Assembly (NCBI GenBank): GCA_024278755.1
Contig: JAJRSO010000048.1
Location: 1-64,000 of the forward strand
Direction of reading: 5' to 3'
Length of the DNA stretch: 64,000 nt
Origin: Calditrichota bacterium
Lineage (GTDB): Bacteria > Calditrichota > Calditrichia > Calditrichales > Calditrichaceae
Shown here: positions 35,731-45,746 of the stretch, piece after piece
How the letters are laid out: each line of letters starts with the position of its first letter
Position numbering within the stretch: position 1 is the first letter of the stretch
The notes under the pieces: model-generated
What the model saw: the letters and a program-made list of their open reading frames with translations, nothing else
Database searches by the model: none
Told to the model about the DNA's origin: nothing
Translations under genes and position numbers: made by a program

Positions 35731-37406
35731 TGAATGATTTTGATATTTGCATCATCGGCAGCGGCGCCGGCGCCGGACCCATTGCTTACGAACTTTCCCT
35801 CGCTAAAAAGCAGGTGCTGGTTCTGGAAAAAGGCCCCTGGTTTACCGATAAAGAATTTACAAAAGACGAAATTACCGCCACACGTCGCAGTTTTTACACC
35901 CCTAACCTGATGGATGAACCGCAGGTTTTGGAACAACAAAATGAAAACGGCCAATGGGAGAGTGAATCCAATTACGATTCAGGATACGATTTTTGGAACG
36001 GAAGTCTCGTGGGCGGTTCCAGTAATTTTATGAGCGGTTTTTTCCACCGCATGAAACCGGAAGATTTTCGATTGCTGTCCGAATTCGGCCCCATCGAAGG
36101 CGCCAATATTGTGGACTGGCCCATTACGTACGACGATCTGGAACCGTATTACGCCAAGGTAGAATCGGTTGTCGGCGTTTCAGGCAGAATCATTGATCAC
36201 CCCAATCAGGAGCCGCGTTCCACCAAAGATTTCCCCTTTCCGCCCACACAGGAACATCCCATTTCCCAATGGTTTGATAAAGCCTGCAGCAAGATGGGGT
36301 TGTATTCCCTGCCGGTTCCGCGGGCCATTCTTTCGCAGCCGGCCATGGATCGTTTTTCCTGCGCTTACACCAATTATTGCGGCAGTTACGGCTGTACCAC
36401 CGGCGCCAAGGGAAGCGCCCGGGCCGCCCTGCTCAACCACGCTATCAAAACCGGTTATTGTGAAATTCGTCCCCATTCCAAAGTATATCAATTGGAAAAC
36501 GGCCGCGACGGTTCGATTTCCGCCGTGCATTATTTTGATAAACAGGGAAACAAAAAAAAGGTTACGGCGAAAATTTATATCACCGCCTGCAGCGCCATCG
36601 AAAGCGCGCGGCTACTGCTGCTCTCTACGGGACCCAAGCATCCCAACGGTTTGGCAAACAGCAACAACCTCGTCGGTAAAAATTTAATCTTCTCGGCCGG
36701 TGGTTCCGGTGGAGGCGATCTGCTTTACAGCGATCATTCCGAAGATGAAATTGCGAATATGAAGATCCGCGGCTTATTTGTGAACCGCGCCCTACATGAT
36801 TATTATTTTATAAATGATAAAACCTTCGGCGGACGGGCCAAGGGCGGCATCGTGGAATTCATGTTCCGCCACGCCAACCCAATCGCCCGGGCCAATGCCT
36901 TAAAATGGGGCGCTGAGGGCCTGGTTTGGGGAAAACCGCTGAAGCGGAAGCTGGAATCCTATTTTACCGAATCGCGTCATTTCCGCTTCGAAATTTTTAA
37001 TGACTGGCTGCCCACCGATAATTGTTTCGTTAGTTTAGATGGAAAAGTAAAAGATAAATGGGGGACGCCGGTTGCTAAAATTCGCCTCGGCTACCACGAA
37101 CACGATTTAAAAGTGGGACGCTATATCGCCGAAAAAAGCGAAGCGGTTCTGCGTCAGATGGGCGCTAAGCAGGTCTATTCTTCTGTCAGTGGCGATCCGC
37201 CGTCCAATCTTACCGCCGGAGGCTGCCGCTTTGGAAACGATCCGCAGACGTCTGTTTTAAACGCCGATTGCCGCGCCCACGACGTGGAAAACCTGTATGT
37301 AACCGACGGCAGTTTTATGCCCACCGGCGGCAGCGTTCCCTACACCTGGACCATCTACGCCAATTCTTTCCGCGTAGCCGATAAAATTAAAGCGCGATTA
37401 AGCTGA
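35730..37406 (+). CDS. GMC-family FAD-dependent oxidoreductase (dehydrogenase large subunit)
   Basis: This is a 558-aa flavoprotein that oxidises an alcohol or sugar acid. The N-terminal dinucleotide fold reads CIIGSGAGAGPIAYELS, with VLVLEKGPW as the second strand. A GMC signature follows (WNGSLVGGSSNFMSG). The C-terminal GMC_C domain reads AGGCRFGNDPQTSVLN, then DVENLYVTDGSFMPTGGSVPYTW, with the active-site region near VPYTWTIYAN. It has no signal of its own and is probably exported bound to the Tat-signal small subunit encoded just upstream. A cytochrome c subunit, the third partner in many such dehydrogenases, is absent here, so the electron acceptor is unknown. The substrate cannot be named. 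Confidence 0.92.
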   Translation: MNDFDICIIGSGAGAGPIAYELSLAKKQVLVLEKGPWFTDKEFTKDEITATRRSFYTPNLMDEPQVLEQQNENGQWESESNYDSGYDFWNGSLVGGSSNFMSGFFHRMKPEDFRLLSEFGPIEGANIVDWPITYDDLEPYYAKVESVVGVSGRIIDHPNQEPRSTKDFPFPPTQEHPISQWFDKACSKMGLYSLPVPRAILSQPAMDRFSCAYTNYCGSYGCTTGAKGSARAALLNHAIKTGYCEIRPHSKVYQLENGRDGSISAVHYFDKQGNKKKVTAKIYITACSAIESARLLLLSTGPKHPNGLANSNNLVGKNLIFSAGGSGGGDLLYSDHSEDEIANMKIRGLFVNRALHDYYFINDKTFGGRAKGGIVEFMFRHANPIARANALKWGAEGLVWGKPLKRKLESYFTESRHFRFEIFNDWLPTDNCFVSLDGKVKDKWGTPVAKIRLGYHEHDLKVGRYIAEKSEAVLRQMGAKQVYSSVSGDPPSNLTAGGCRFGNDPQTSVLNADCRAHDVENLYVTDGSFMPTGGSVPYTWTIYANSFRVADKIKARLS

Positions 37407-37721
37407 TTTTTTAAGGACTATTTTTAGCTGTGAATACATCTTAATTGGTTCTATGGCAATCCGTATGGGTAAGAGAAAGTACAAAAAAAATAAAACCACT
37501 AATTACCGCCGCGCCAGAAACGAACAGGCTGAAAAAATACCAATTTAAAAAGACTACCGTTTTTTCGTTTTCTTATATTTGCAGAGTTCACTCTTTTTTT
37601 TAAATCTTACGACACAATTGTTTTGTATCTGTTTATAAACAGGCATTGAAAGAGTTTGGTAAATACGCGCATCCATAATAAAAGACGCTGTTTTTATAAC
37701 GGCTGTTTTATCGCTTTTATC
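37407..37721. other. Convergent intergenic region, 315 bp
   Basis: This gap lies between the GMC oxidoreductase and pgeF stops. It is A/T-rich with several poly-A/T runs. A 31-codon, very basic plus-strand frame (37453-37548; MGKRKYKKNKTTNYRRAR core) is the only candidate coding sequence. It lacks a ribosome site and is listed only as a possibility. No clear terminator hairpin is visible. Confidence 0.4.
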
Positions 37722-38489
37722 TTATGTCTTTCGTCTTGATACTTCCTCCCGCATCCCAATTACGCCCATCATCCGCCCGCTCTGTTTTCCATCCCTGCGG
37801 TAGGAATAGTAACGATCCGCCGCGCAATGGGTGCAGGTTTTATCAACTTCCAGATTCTCCCGCTTCAGGCCCGCTTTCAGCAACTGATCCGCAACAGCGC
37901 TCTGCACATCCAGTTTAAAATGGCCTGGGCCGTCCGGCTGACAATATGTTTCATCAAAATGAGAGGCGGTTTCTGTATCCACCTGGTAGCAGGATTGCTG
38001 CACACCCGGACCAAGGGCGGCCATCATATTTTCCGCCCGACCGTTTAATTTTTCTTCCATAAGTGCAATGGTTTTCGGTACGATATGCGCCGCCGTACCG
38101 CGCCAGCCGGAATGTACAATTCCAATTGCTTCTGCCACCGGATCAAATAGAAACACAGGAAAACAATCCGCCGTCTGAATGGTAAGGAACAGATTTTTTT
38201 CGGGCGTAATCAGCGCGTCGCATTCCGGTACAATTCCGGGATTCATTACCAACTGCACATTGGCGGAATGTACCTGCTCCGGAAAGACCAGGCGCCCCTC
38301 GGGAATTCGGAGTTCTTGAAAAAAGAGGCGGCGGTTTTGGACAACCGATTGCTTATCGTCCCCGCTGTGCATGCCCAGATTCAGACCGTCGTAAGGCGCT
38401 TTACTGAATCCGCCGCGCCGGGTAGAAAAAAACTGTAACAGATTTTGATATTTTGAAAACAGGGAAAACGTTTTAAAAATAGGTTTCAT
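37722..38489 (-). CDS. pgeF: Peptidoglycan editing factor / multicopper-laccase-fold protein (PgeF, YfiH)
   Basis: This is a YfiH/DUF152 protein of 255 aa. Family members act on purine nucleosides and, in E. coli, PgeF removes wrongly incorporated amino acids such as L-Ser from UDP-MurNAc intermediates. Metal and active-site motifs are ADCFPVFLFD, VHSGWRGTAAHIV and CTHCAADRYYSYRRDG, in the expected order. LGMHSGDD near the N-terminus also matches. It is monocistronic in a region otherwise rich in envelope genes. A MITE-like element lies 100 bp upstream. Confidence 0.93.
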   Translation of the reverse strand: MKPIFKTFSLFSKYQNLLQFFSTRRGGFSKAPYDGLNLGMHSGDDKQSVVQNRRLFFQELRIPEGRLVFPEQVHSANVQLVMNPGIVPECDALITPEKNLFLTIQTADCFPVFLFDPVAEAIGIVHSGWRGTAAHIVPKTIALMEEKLNGRAENMMAALGPGVQQSCYQVDTETASHFDETYCQPDGPGHFKLDVQSAVADQLLKAGLKRENLEVDKTCTHCAADRYYSYRRDGKQSGRMMGVIGMREEVSRRKT

Positions 38490-38591
38490 GTATGGTACTA
38501 ATACTTGTTAATCATATTTCACAAAATGAGCAAAATTCTAAAATAAAGCTGCCACTACTGGGATTCTTAGGAAAAAGGTGTTGTATAGAAT

Positions 38592-38703
38592 GAGTTCACT
38601 ATAAAAGCCACGAATTTACACGAATCTATTCAATGTAATTTCAACGAAAACAATCCGTGTCTTTCTATGGAAATCAGTGGCTATGCCTATTTAGACTGGA
38701 CTC
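38592..38703. mobile_element. MITE-like palindromic element, copy 1
   Basis: This 112-bp element begins GAGTTCACTATAAAA and ends with an imperfect inverse (GGACTC). It is flanked on both sides by ATAGAAT (38585-38591 and 38704-38710), a direct repeat as expected from a target-site duplication. It is about 93% identical to 49058-49178 but lacks a 9-bp CCACGAATT unit. It encodes nothing, so mobility would need a transposase supplied elsewhere. Confidence 0.8.
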
Positions 38704-38759
38704 ATAGAATTCTTCAGAAAAAAAATTCTTAAGCACATAAATCCCAGCAAAACCATAAG

Positions 38760-40604
38760 CTAATTCAGCGGCAGAATCTGGCCGTAGGTATATTTTAAGA
38801 TACGAGCCGCATCATTAAAACGCTTTTTACCGATTTCAAAATTACGATATACCCCATTATACACAGACGCTTCTTTCACACGTTCGAAAAACGCTTTGCG
38901 GCTAATGGTCTTGGGCGCGCCTTCCAGTGCGGAGAGGATAAAATTAAAACTATCGAACCCGACCATCTCATATTTTTCCGGCGTCCGTTTAAAGGTATCG
39001 CGGAAACTGTTACGAAATTTCCGGTAATCCCAGCTCTGCTTATTCAGATAACCGCCGGTCACAAAAATCAGTCCGTTTAGATAATTTTTATTCTTCTTCA
39101 GAATCTCCGGATCATACCAGTCTGCATTTCCCAGAATCTGTCCCTGAATATTCCAGTAAGCGTATTGTGAAGCAATGGAGCTAATATCATCCGTGAATAG
39201 CGGCATAAACAAGCCATGAATGCTTTTAACGGGAATATCCGCAGAATCTATTTTCGTATGCGTTTCTTCGTTATACTCAGCCTGTTCTTGCCGATAGAGC
39301 GCATACAGGGAATCAATCGTGGTTTGGGTTAAAGAAGGATCCCCATTTAATACGGAATCCTGAAACGTGAGTTTTATCCCGACCCGTTTCAGCGCCTTAA
39401 ACTTTGGCGTAATATCCTGAACGCCCGGATAGTACCATTGCTGCGATACGATGGAATTGCCCAGCAATTCTTCTTTCTGTTTAAAAATCTTAATCATACG
39501 AATAAAATAATCATCAATGGGCGCAACGGTGGCAAAGCGTTTGAGTTGCAGTGAATCCTGTGCATAGCGCACCAGCTTCTGCACGGAAATATCCATTGGA
39601 ACGGATAACTGCACAATACTGGACGAGAGAATTCGTAAATCCGATTCGGTAGCCGTTGGCGTAATGAGCGGAATGTGTTCGTACTCGGCCACCACCGCAC
39701 AGGCGGCGGCAATATCATTTTCAACCGGGCCATAAACCGCGCTAATGGATAAATCACGGGCAATTTCTTTAAATTTTAAAAGGGCGGTCGGAAGCCGTGT
39801 TTCATAATCAAAGGGGATTAATTCCAGAGTGGGACCATTCTCACGATTAAATTTATCTACGGCCATACGGGCGCCGTCGTATAGCGCCTGACCGATTTCG
39901 GCATTGGCTCCGCTAAAAGGCAAAAGCGCGGCAATGCGGATGGCATTACTTTTTTTATCATTCAGATAATCAAATAACCGCTGCGCTTTCTTTTCGTAGG
40001 CCGTATTATGGCCTTTTAAGCGTAATACGGTTTGCAAAGCAGCCAAAGCCGGCGGGAAGTTCCCGTTTTCATAATCCCGTTCCGCCATATGGTAATACAC
40101 AAACTGCAAAGCAAAATCACTTTTTAATTCCGTTTTCAGATAAGCCAATCCCTGATCGTCGAGGCGAAAACGTACCGTTTCGTCGGCCAGTTGCAGCGCC
40201 TTTTCCGACAGCCGTTTTTCCGCGGATTCCTCTGCCGCCGTCAGCCAGGTTTCCACCGCCGATTGCAAACGATCCAGACGATAGTAGTTTTCCCCTTCGA
40301 GAAAACGGATATAGGGCTTATAGCGGCTGTTTGGAAATTTTTTAATAAAATCACGGCATTCCCGCAGAGATGCTTTATATTTCCCGGTTTTATAATAACT
40401 TTTAGCCAGCATCAGCCGATGGGCCGTAAGCAGATGGTTGTCTTTTATCTTTGAAAGCACCAGTTTAAAATCTTTTAAGGCCAGTTCATAATGTCCGGTT
40501 TTGTACTCCTGAACGCCTTTTTGAAAAATGGTCCATTCGCGCTTAGTCGCTTTTTGCCCAAGCACAAGAGCGGCCAATAAAAATATGGTAAAAACAATAC
40601 GCAC
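38760..40604 (-). CDS. TPR plus periplasmic-binding-fold protein, LpoA-like (penicillin-binding-protein-activator type)
   Basis: This protein of 614 aa has a signal peptide (IVFTIFLLAALVLG), then about five TPR-like helical repeats (residues ~20-210: FQKGVQEYKTGHYELALKDF and others), and then a type I periplasmic-binding (Leu/Ile/Val-like) fold (IRIAALLPFSGANAEIGQALYDGARMAV, AVYGPVENDIAAACAVVAEY). That two-part plan resembles LpoA/LppC, the outer-membrane activator of a peptidoglycan synthase. I choose the GTG at 40604: it lies 15 bp after the glmS stop and gives a clean signal peptide; the longer frame reads back into glmS. It is the last gene of the porX-to-glmS run. An amino-acid-binding receptor is the alternative. 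Confidence 0.72.
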   Translation of the reverse strand: MRIVFTIFLLAALVLGQKATKREWTIFQKGVQEYKTGHYELALKDFKLVLSKIKDNHLLTAHRLMLAKSYYKTGKYKASLRECRDFIKKFPNSRYKPYIRFLEGENYYRLDRLQSAVETWLTAAEESAEKRLSEKALQLADETVRFRLDDQGLAYLKTELKSDFALQFVYYHMAERDYENGNFPPALAALQTVLRLKGHNTAYEKKAQRLFDYLNDKKSNAIRIAALLPFSGANAEIGQALYDGARMAVDKFNRENGPTLELIPFDYETRLPTALLKFKEIARDLSISAVYGPVENDIAAACAVVAEYEHIPLITPTATESDLRILSSSIVQLSVPMDISVQKLVRYAQDSLQLKRFATVAPIDDYFIRMIKIFKQKEELLGNSIVSQQWYYPGVQDITPKFKALKRVGIKLTFQDSVLNGDPSLTQTTIDSLYALYRQEQAEYNEETHTKIDSADIPVKSIHGLFMPLFTDDISSIASQYAYWNIQGQILGNADWYDPEILKKNKNYLNGLIFVTGGYLNKQSWDYRKFRNSFRDTFKRTPEKYEMVGFDSFNFILSALEGAPKTISRKAFFERVKEASVYNGVYRNFEIGKKRFNDAARILKYTYGQILPLN

Positions 40605-40618
40605 GTTGTTGTATCCTC

Positions 40619-42445
40619 TTATTCTACGGTTACACTTTTGGCAAGATTGCGGGGTTGATCCACATCGCACCCGCGCAACACCGCCACATGATAGGCCAGC
40701 AACTGCAACGGAATAACCGTAAGCAGCGGCGATAACGCGTGGTAGGTTCTGGGAATATAAATGACATGATCCGCATACTTTTCAATATTCGTATCCCCTT
40801 CGTTGGCGATACAGATTACCCGGCCTTTACGGGCGCGCACCTCTTCGATATTGCTGATAACTTTATCGTAAATGGCGTCGTGGGTGGCAATAAAGACCAC
40901 CGGCATATTTTCATCGATCAGAGCGATGGGACCGTGTTTCATCTCGGCCGCAGGATAGCCTTCGGCGTGAATATAGGAAATTTCTTTTAATTTTAAAGCG
41001 CCTTCGAGAGCGGTAGGGAAATTAAAACCCCGACCGAGATAAAGAAAATTACGCTCGTCTTTATAGGCTTCGGCAATTTCTTTAATCAAATCGTCCTTAT
41101 CCAGAATCTGTTTCACCTTTTCCGGAATGGCTAGCAATTCATCGATTAGTTGTTTTCCCTGCACAACCGACATATAACGCTTACGGGCAATCATAATCGT
41201 AATCAGCACCATGGCCGTTACCTGCGAAGTAAACGCCTTGGTACTGGCCACGCCAATTTCGGGTCCGGCGTGAATATAAATTCCGGCCTGAGTTTCTCGG
41301 GCGATAGTGGAACCGACCGTATTGACAATCCCCACCACCGCGGCGCCTTTGTGCCGGCCTTCGCGCAGAGCGGCCAGCGTGTCGGCTGTTTCGCCGGATT
41401 GGGAAACGGCAATGACCACTTCGTTTTTCTTAATCACCGGATTGCGATAGCGGAATTCCGAAGCATATTCCACTTCCACCGGAATGCGGCAGTATTCTTC
41501 GATCAGATATTAGCCAATCAGCGCCGCATGCCAGGACGTGCCGGAAGCGGTAATGTAAATCTTTTCGGCATTCATCAGCAGATCTTCCACTTCGGCCAGA
41601 CCGCCCAGCTTTACCAATCCTTCTTCGCGGATCAGCCGTCCGCGCATGGCATCCATTATGGTTTTTGGCTGTTCAAATATTTCTTTGAGCATGTAATGGT
41701 CGTAGCCGGCCTTATCAATATCATCAATATCAAAATTCACTTTTTCCACGGTTTTTTCGGTCGGCATATTGTAAATGGTTTTGGTAATGATACCGGTATG
41801 GGAAATTACGGCCATTTCATCGTCATCCAGATAAAAGACATTACGCGTATGCGGAATCAACGGCGTAACATCCGAAGCGACAAAAAATTCATTTTCCCCC
41901 ACGCCAATGACAATGGGGCTTCCTTTTCGGGCGATATACATTTTTTCGGGATCGTGTTTGGTGATAATCACCAGTCCAAAGGTGCCTTCTAGTTGTAGCA
42001 GGGCCTGACGAAAGGCTTGTTCAAAATTGCCGTCATATAATTCTTCTATCAGATGAGCGATGATCTCCGTATCCGTTTCGGATTTGAAGGTGTGCCCGTT
42101 TTTTATCAGCGCCTTTTTTAAGATGGAATAGTTTTCGATGATACCGTTGTGAATAACGGCAATATTTCCATCGCAATCCGTATGAGGGTGCGCATTGTCT
42201 TTGCTCGGTTCACCATGCGTTGCCCAGCGGGTATGCCCTATCCCGATGGTTCCGGCCGGAAAGCTACCCGCGAGCGCATCTTCGAGATTCCGTATTTTGC
42301 CGACTTCCCTCGCCGTTTCGATGGACCTGTTATTCATAATAGCAATACCGGCCGAATCATACCCCCGGTATTCCAAACGGCGCAAACCGTTAATTAATAT
42401 GGATGCTGCTTCTTTGTTTCCTAAATAAGCGACGATACCGCACAT
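40619..42445 (-). pseudogene. glmS: Glucosamine-6-phosphate synthase (glutamine-dependent) with in-frame TAA
   Basis: GlmS makes glucosamine-6-phosphate from fructose-6-phosphate and glutamine, the first step to UDP-GlcNAc for peptidoglycan and lipid A. The glutaminase domain starts with the catalytic Cys (MCGIVAYLG). Two SIS domains follow (AVSQSGETADTLAALREG, LYLGRGFNFPTALEGALKLKE) and the end is DQPRNLAKSVTVE. A TAA at 41510-41512 replaces one residue after SGTSWHAALIG. The same frame then continues YLIEEYCRIPVEVEYASEF, giving a perfect 608-codon gene apart from this codon. The TAA could arise from AAA (Lys, common there in homologs) by one change. Without readthrough only the glutaminase half is made. 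Confidence 0.92.
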
Positions 42446-42459
42446 ATTCTTCCCCTAAA

Positions 42460-44013
42460 TTATTCCCATTCGATTGTTGCCGGCGGTTTGGAACTGACGT
42501 CATAAACCACACGGTTGATGCCCCGCACCTCGTTAATAATCCGGTTCGATACCGCAGCCAGCACTTTATACGGCATTTCGTACCAGTCTGCCGTCATTCC
42601 ATCGGTACTGGTGACCGCGCGTAAAGCGAGCACGTTTTCGTAGGTACGCTGATCGCCCATTACGCCAACGGATTGCACAGGAAGCAGTACGGCGAAGGCC
42701 TGCCAGATGTCATCGTAAATCCCGGCCTTATGTAATTCCCGGATAAAAATGGCGTCTGCTTTTTGCAGAATTTCCACCCGCTCCTGCGAAACCGAACCCA
42801 AAATGCGTACCGCCAGACCCGGTCCCGGGAAGGGATGCCGACCGATAATTAATTCCGGCAGACCCAGTTCGCGGCCTACTTCCCGCACTTCGTCTTTAAA
42901 CAATTCGCGCAGCGGTTCCAGCAGTTCAAAATCAAAATGTTCCGGCAGCCCGCCTACATTGTGGTGGGATTTAATAACCGCCGAAGGCCCTTTGAACGAT
43001 ACGCTTTCGATGACATCCGGGTATAAGGTGCCTTGTGCTAAAAAGTCGAACGACCCTAAATCTTCGGCCTGTTCTTCAAAAACTCGAATGAATTCCGTAC
43101 CGATGATTTTTCTTTTTTGTTCCGGATCAATAACATCGCTTAATTTATCATAAAATAACTGCCGTTTGTTGACCACTGTCAAATTGATGTTAAAATTTTC
43201 CGTAAATACTTTCTCTACTTCTTCGGCTTCCTCGTAACGCAATAAACCATTATCCACAAAGACACAATGCAATTGCGGCCCAATGGCCTTTTGCAGAAGC
43301 GCCGCCACCACTGATGAATCAACGCCTCCGCTTAAGCCGCAGAGCACCTGCCGTTTTCCAACCCGCTGCCGGATTTGCTGAATACTCTCTTCCACAAAAG
43401 AAGCGGGCGACCAGTCACCGGCACAGCCGCAAACAGGAAAAAGAAAGTTATGAAAAATCTGGCTGCCCATAGGCGTATGGGTTACTTCGGGATGAAACTG
43501 CAAACCAAAAAGTCGCCGGTTTTGATGCTGAATGGCGGCAAAGGGGGCGTTGTCCGTTCTGGCAATGGCTTTAAACCCATCCGGCAAGGTGAGCACTTTA
43601 TCGCCGTGGCTCATCCAGACGCCGCTGCCGGACGGGACGCCGGAGAACAGCGGACTCTCTTCGGAAATCTCTATCTGTGCGGGTCCGTACTCTTTTTCTT
43701 CCGCCTGTACCACTTCGCCGCCGTTCAAAAAGGTAATTAACTGCAATCCGTAGCAAATGCCGAGGATGGGCAGGTTCAGCTCAAATAGTTCTTTACCGAT
43801 ACGCGGCGCCTCTTCTTCGTACACCGAAGACGGGCCACCCGATAAAATGACCCCTTTGAGCCGGCGATTTTTAAACAGTTCCAGATTGACGTTATACGGA
43901 TGAATTTCCGAAAACACATTTTGCTCGCGCACCCGGCGGGCGATGAGCTGGGTATATTGCGAACCAAAATCGAGAATGAGAATAACTTCGTGGTTCAGCG
44001 CCTGAGATTCCAT
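42460..44013 (-). CDS. guaA: GMP synthase (glutamine-hydrolysing)
   Basis: GuaA aminates XMP to GMP. The class I glutamine amidotransferase domain (1-195) has [20 protein letters not shown], the nucleophile elbow GICYGLQL and FHPEVTHT. The ATP pyrophosphatase domain has [15 protein letters not shown], and the C-terminal dimerisation domain ends TIEWE. At 517 aa it is complete. Its start overlaps surE by 19 bp, and its stop is 14 bp from the glmS start, so it lies in the middle of the operon. The alternative gene in this position, guaB, is not present. Confidence 0.98.
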   Translation of the reverse strand: MESQALNHEVILILDFGSQYTQLIARRVREQNVFSEIHPYNVNLELFKNRRLKGVILSGGPSSVYEEEAPRIGKELFELNLPILGICYGLQLITFLNGGEVVQAEEKEYGPAQIEISEESPLFSGVPSGSGVWMSHGDKVLTLPDGFKAIARTDNAPFAAIQHQNRRLFGLQFHPEVTHTPMGSQIFHNFLFPVCGCAGDWSPASFVEESIQQIRQRVGKRQVLCGLSGGVDSSVVAALLQKAIGPQLHCVFVDNGLLRYEEAEEVEKVFTENFNINLTVVNKRQLFYDKLSDVIDPEQKRKIIGTEFIRVFEEQAEDLGSFDFLAQGTLYPDVIESVSFKGPSAVIKSHHNVGGLPEHFDFELLEPLRELFKDEVREVGRELGLPELIIGRHPFPGPGLAVRILGSVSQERVEILQKADAIFIRELHKAGIYDDIWQAFAVLLPVQSVGVMGDQRTYENVLALRAVTSTDGMTADWYEMPYKVLAAVSNRIINEVRGINRVVYDVSSKPPATIEWE

Positions 44014-44762
44014 TGTTTCAATTCCTTTAAAAATTTCTGATCGGTTAAATCGTAGCGCACCGGCGTAATGGAAACATAATTATCCATTACGGCCGAATCG
44101 TCCACATCGGTGCCGCTATCCAAAATCATCTTTTTTCCGGTTAACCAGTAATAAACACGCTGATTGGGATCGACTCGTTTATCATAGGCTTCTTCGTAGC
44201 GCCCTCTGCCCTGCCTGGTAATGCGGACGCCTTTAATCTCTTTTCTGGGAAGAGCGGGAACATTGATATTTAGCAGCGTACCGGCAGGCAGCCCGTTTTC
44301 CAAAACCTTTTTTGCCGTTTTTACAGTAATTTCAGCGGCGTATTTATATTCGTGTTTATGGAAGGAAGCGATGGAAACCGCAATGGACGGAATGCCCATA
44401 ATCGTTACTTCCGCCGCGGCCGAAACCGTTCCGGAGTAAATAATATTCACCGCCGTATTCGGACCGAGGTTGATTCCGCTGACCACCAGATCCGGTTCCC
44501 GTTCGCACAGGCAGCGGATTCCCAGTTTCACACAGTCGGCCGGGGTGCCGTTGACGGCATAGCCAAAGAAGGCGCCGTCCCGCTCTACTTCCTGCACACG
44601 TAAGGGATCGGATAAGGTGATGGCATGTCCCACCGCGCTTTTCTCGGCCAGCGGCGCGGCAACCGTTACCGTGCCAATCTCTTGCAGAGCCGATTTAAGC
44701 GCTTTGATTCCCGGTGCGTAAATGCCATCGTCATTGGTAACTAAAATTAAAAACTCAGACAT
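43995..44762 (-). CDS. surE: 5'/3'-nucleotidase SurE
   Basis: SurE is a metal-dependent nucleotidase active on nucleoside monophosphates and is linked to stationary-phase survival. The N-terminal metal-binding motif is [26 protein letters not shown] and [11 protein letters not shown] are the other signatures, and [11 protein letters not shown] is typical of the C-terminal part. It is complete at 255 aa. It overlaps guaA by 19 bp on the same strand, and about 130 bp separate it from accD upstream. Co-location with guaA fits nucleotide metabolism. Confidence 0.97.
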   Translation of the reverse strand: MSEFLILVTNDDGIYAPGIKALKSALQEIGTVTVAAPLAEKSAVGHAITLSDPLRVQEVERDGAFFGYAVNGTPADCVKLGIRCLCEREPDLVVSGINLGPNTAVNIIYSGTVSAAAEVTIMGIPSIAVSIASFHKHEYKYAAEITVKTAKKVLENGLPAGTLLNINVPALPRKEIKGVRITRQGRGRYEEAYDKRVDPNQRVYYWLTGKKMILDSGTDVDDSAVMDNYVSITPVRYDLTDQKFLKELKQWNLRR

Positions 44763-44891
44763 AGTAGAAAAACCTTACCGGCGTCAAAGACAACGAACCT
44801 TTGGAATGTAATATAAACTATTCAGCCGAAAATCTCCGCTTGTTTTCTCTGTAAAAATCCGTAGCTATTTACTAATGCGTATCAGAGGGAC

Positions 44892-45737
44892 TCAATTTGT
44901 ATGCGCAAAAAATTCCAGCAGTTTGGCAATGCGTTGTTTTAGCTCGTGCCGGTGTACAATGATATCCACAAAACCGTGCTCCTGTAAAAACTCGGAGCGC
45001 TGAAATCCCGGAGGCAAATCCTGCCCGATGGTTTGTTTAATCACGCGGGGCCCGGCAAAGCCGATTAAGGCGCCCGGCTCGGCGATATGCACATCGCCCA
45101 GCATGGCATAACTTGCGGTGGTGCCGCCGGTGGTCGGATTGGTAAGCAACGAAATATACGGGATATGATTTTTGGCCAGGCGGGCCAGTTTGGCACTGGT
45201 TTTGGCCATCTGCATCAAGCTTAAAATACCCTCATGCATTCGGGCGCCGCCGGAAGAAGATAAAATAATCAGCGGGGATTTTGTTTCCAGCGCCTTATCG
45301 GCTGCCCGGGAAATTTTTTCACCCACCACAGAGCCCATACTGCCGCCGAGAAATTTAAAATCCATCAGGGCCATAACCACATTATTCTTCTCAATTTTTC
45401 CGGTTCCGGTTACAACCGCTTCGTTCATGCCGGTTTTTTTAACCGTTGCCTTGTATTTATCACTATATTTTTTTGAGTCCTTGAAATTCAGAGGATCGGC
45501 GGCGGTAATATTTGCGTTGAATTCCTCGAAGGTATCTTTGTCAAACAGCAGATCGATATATTGTTCACTGCCTATTCTAAAATGGTAATCACATTTGGGA
45601 CAGACATAGAGCCTTTTTTCCAGCTCTTTTTTGTAAATTATTTCGCCGCAGCTTTCGCATTTTATCCATAATCCGTCCGGAAGCTCTTTTTTATCCGCTG
45701 GTTTGAGCGCTTCTTTTTTACGTTTAAACCAATCCAT
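44892..45737 (-). CDS. accD: Acetyl-CoA carboxylase carboxyltransferase beta subunit
   Basis: AccD forms the carboxyltransferase with AccA and transfers the carboxyl from biotin to acetyl-CoA, the first step in fatty acid synthesis. The N-terminal C4 zinc finger (CESCGEIIYKKELEKRLYVC then PKC) is intact. The carboxyltransferase core shows GGSMGSVVGEKISRA, SSSGGARMHEGILSLMQMAK and LTNPTTGGTTASYAMLGD. AAGGAG lies five bases before the ATG. It is 9 bp from rimI. accA is not in the window. Confidence 0.98.
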   Translation of the reverse strand: MDWFKRKKEALKPADKKELPDGLWIKCESCGEIIYKKELEKRLYVCPKCDYHFRIGSEQYIDLLFDKDTFEEFNANITAADPLNFKDSKKYSDKYKATVKKTGMNEAVVTGTGKIEKNNVVMALMDFKFLGGSMGSVVGEKISRAADKALETKSPLIILSSSGGARMHEGILSLMQMAKTSAKLARLAKNHIPYISLLTNPTTGGTTASYAMLGDVHIAEPGALIGFAGPRVIKQTIGQDLPPGFQRSEFLQEHGFVDIIVHRHELKQRIAKLLEFFAHTN

Positions 45738-45746
45738 ACAATCTCC

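Noticed and set aside
32546-41512. Stop-codon reassignment (TAG or TAA read as sense) explaining the two interrupted genes
   Set aside because: TAG ends rpoZ directly before a strong terminator and also ends the hybrid kinase and ychF genes, and TAA ends most genes. A general reassignment would extend these proteins.
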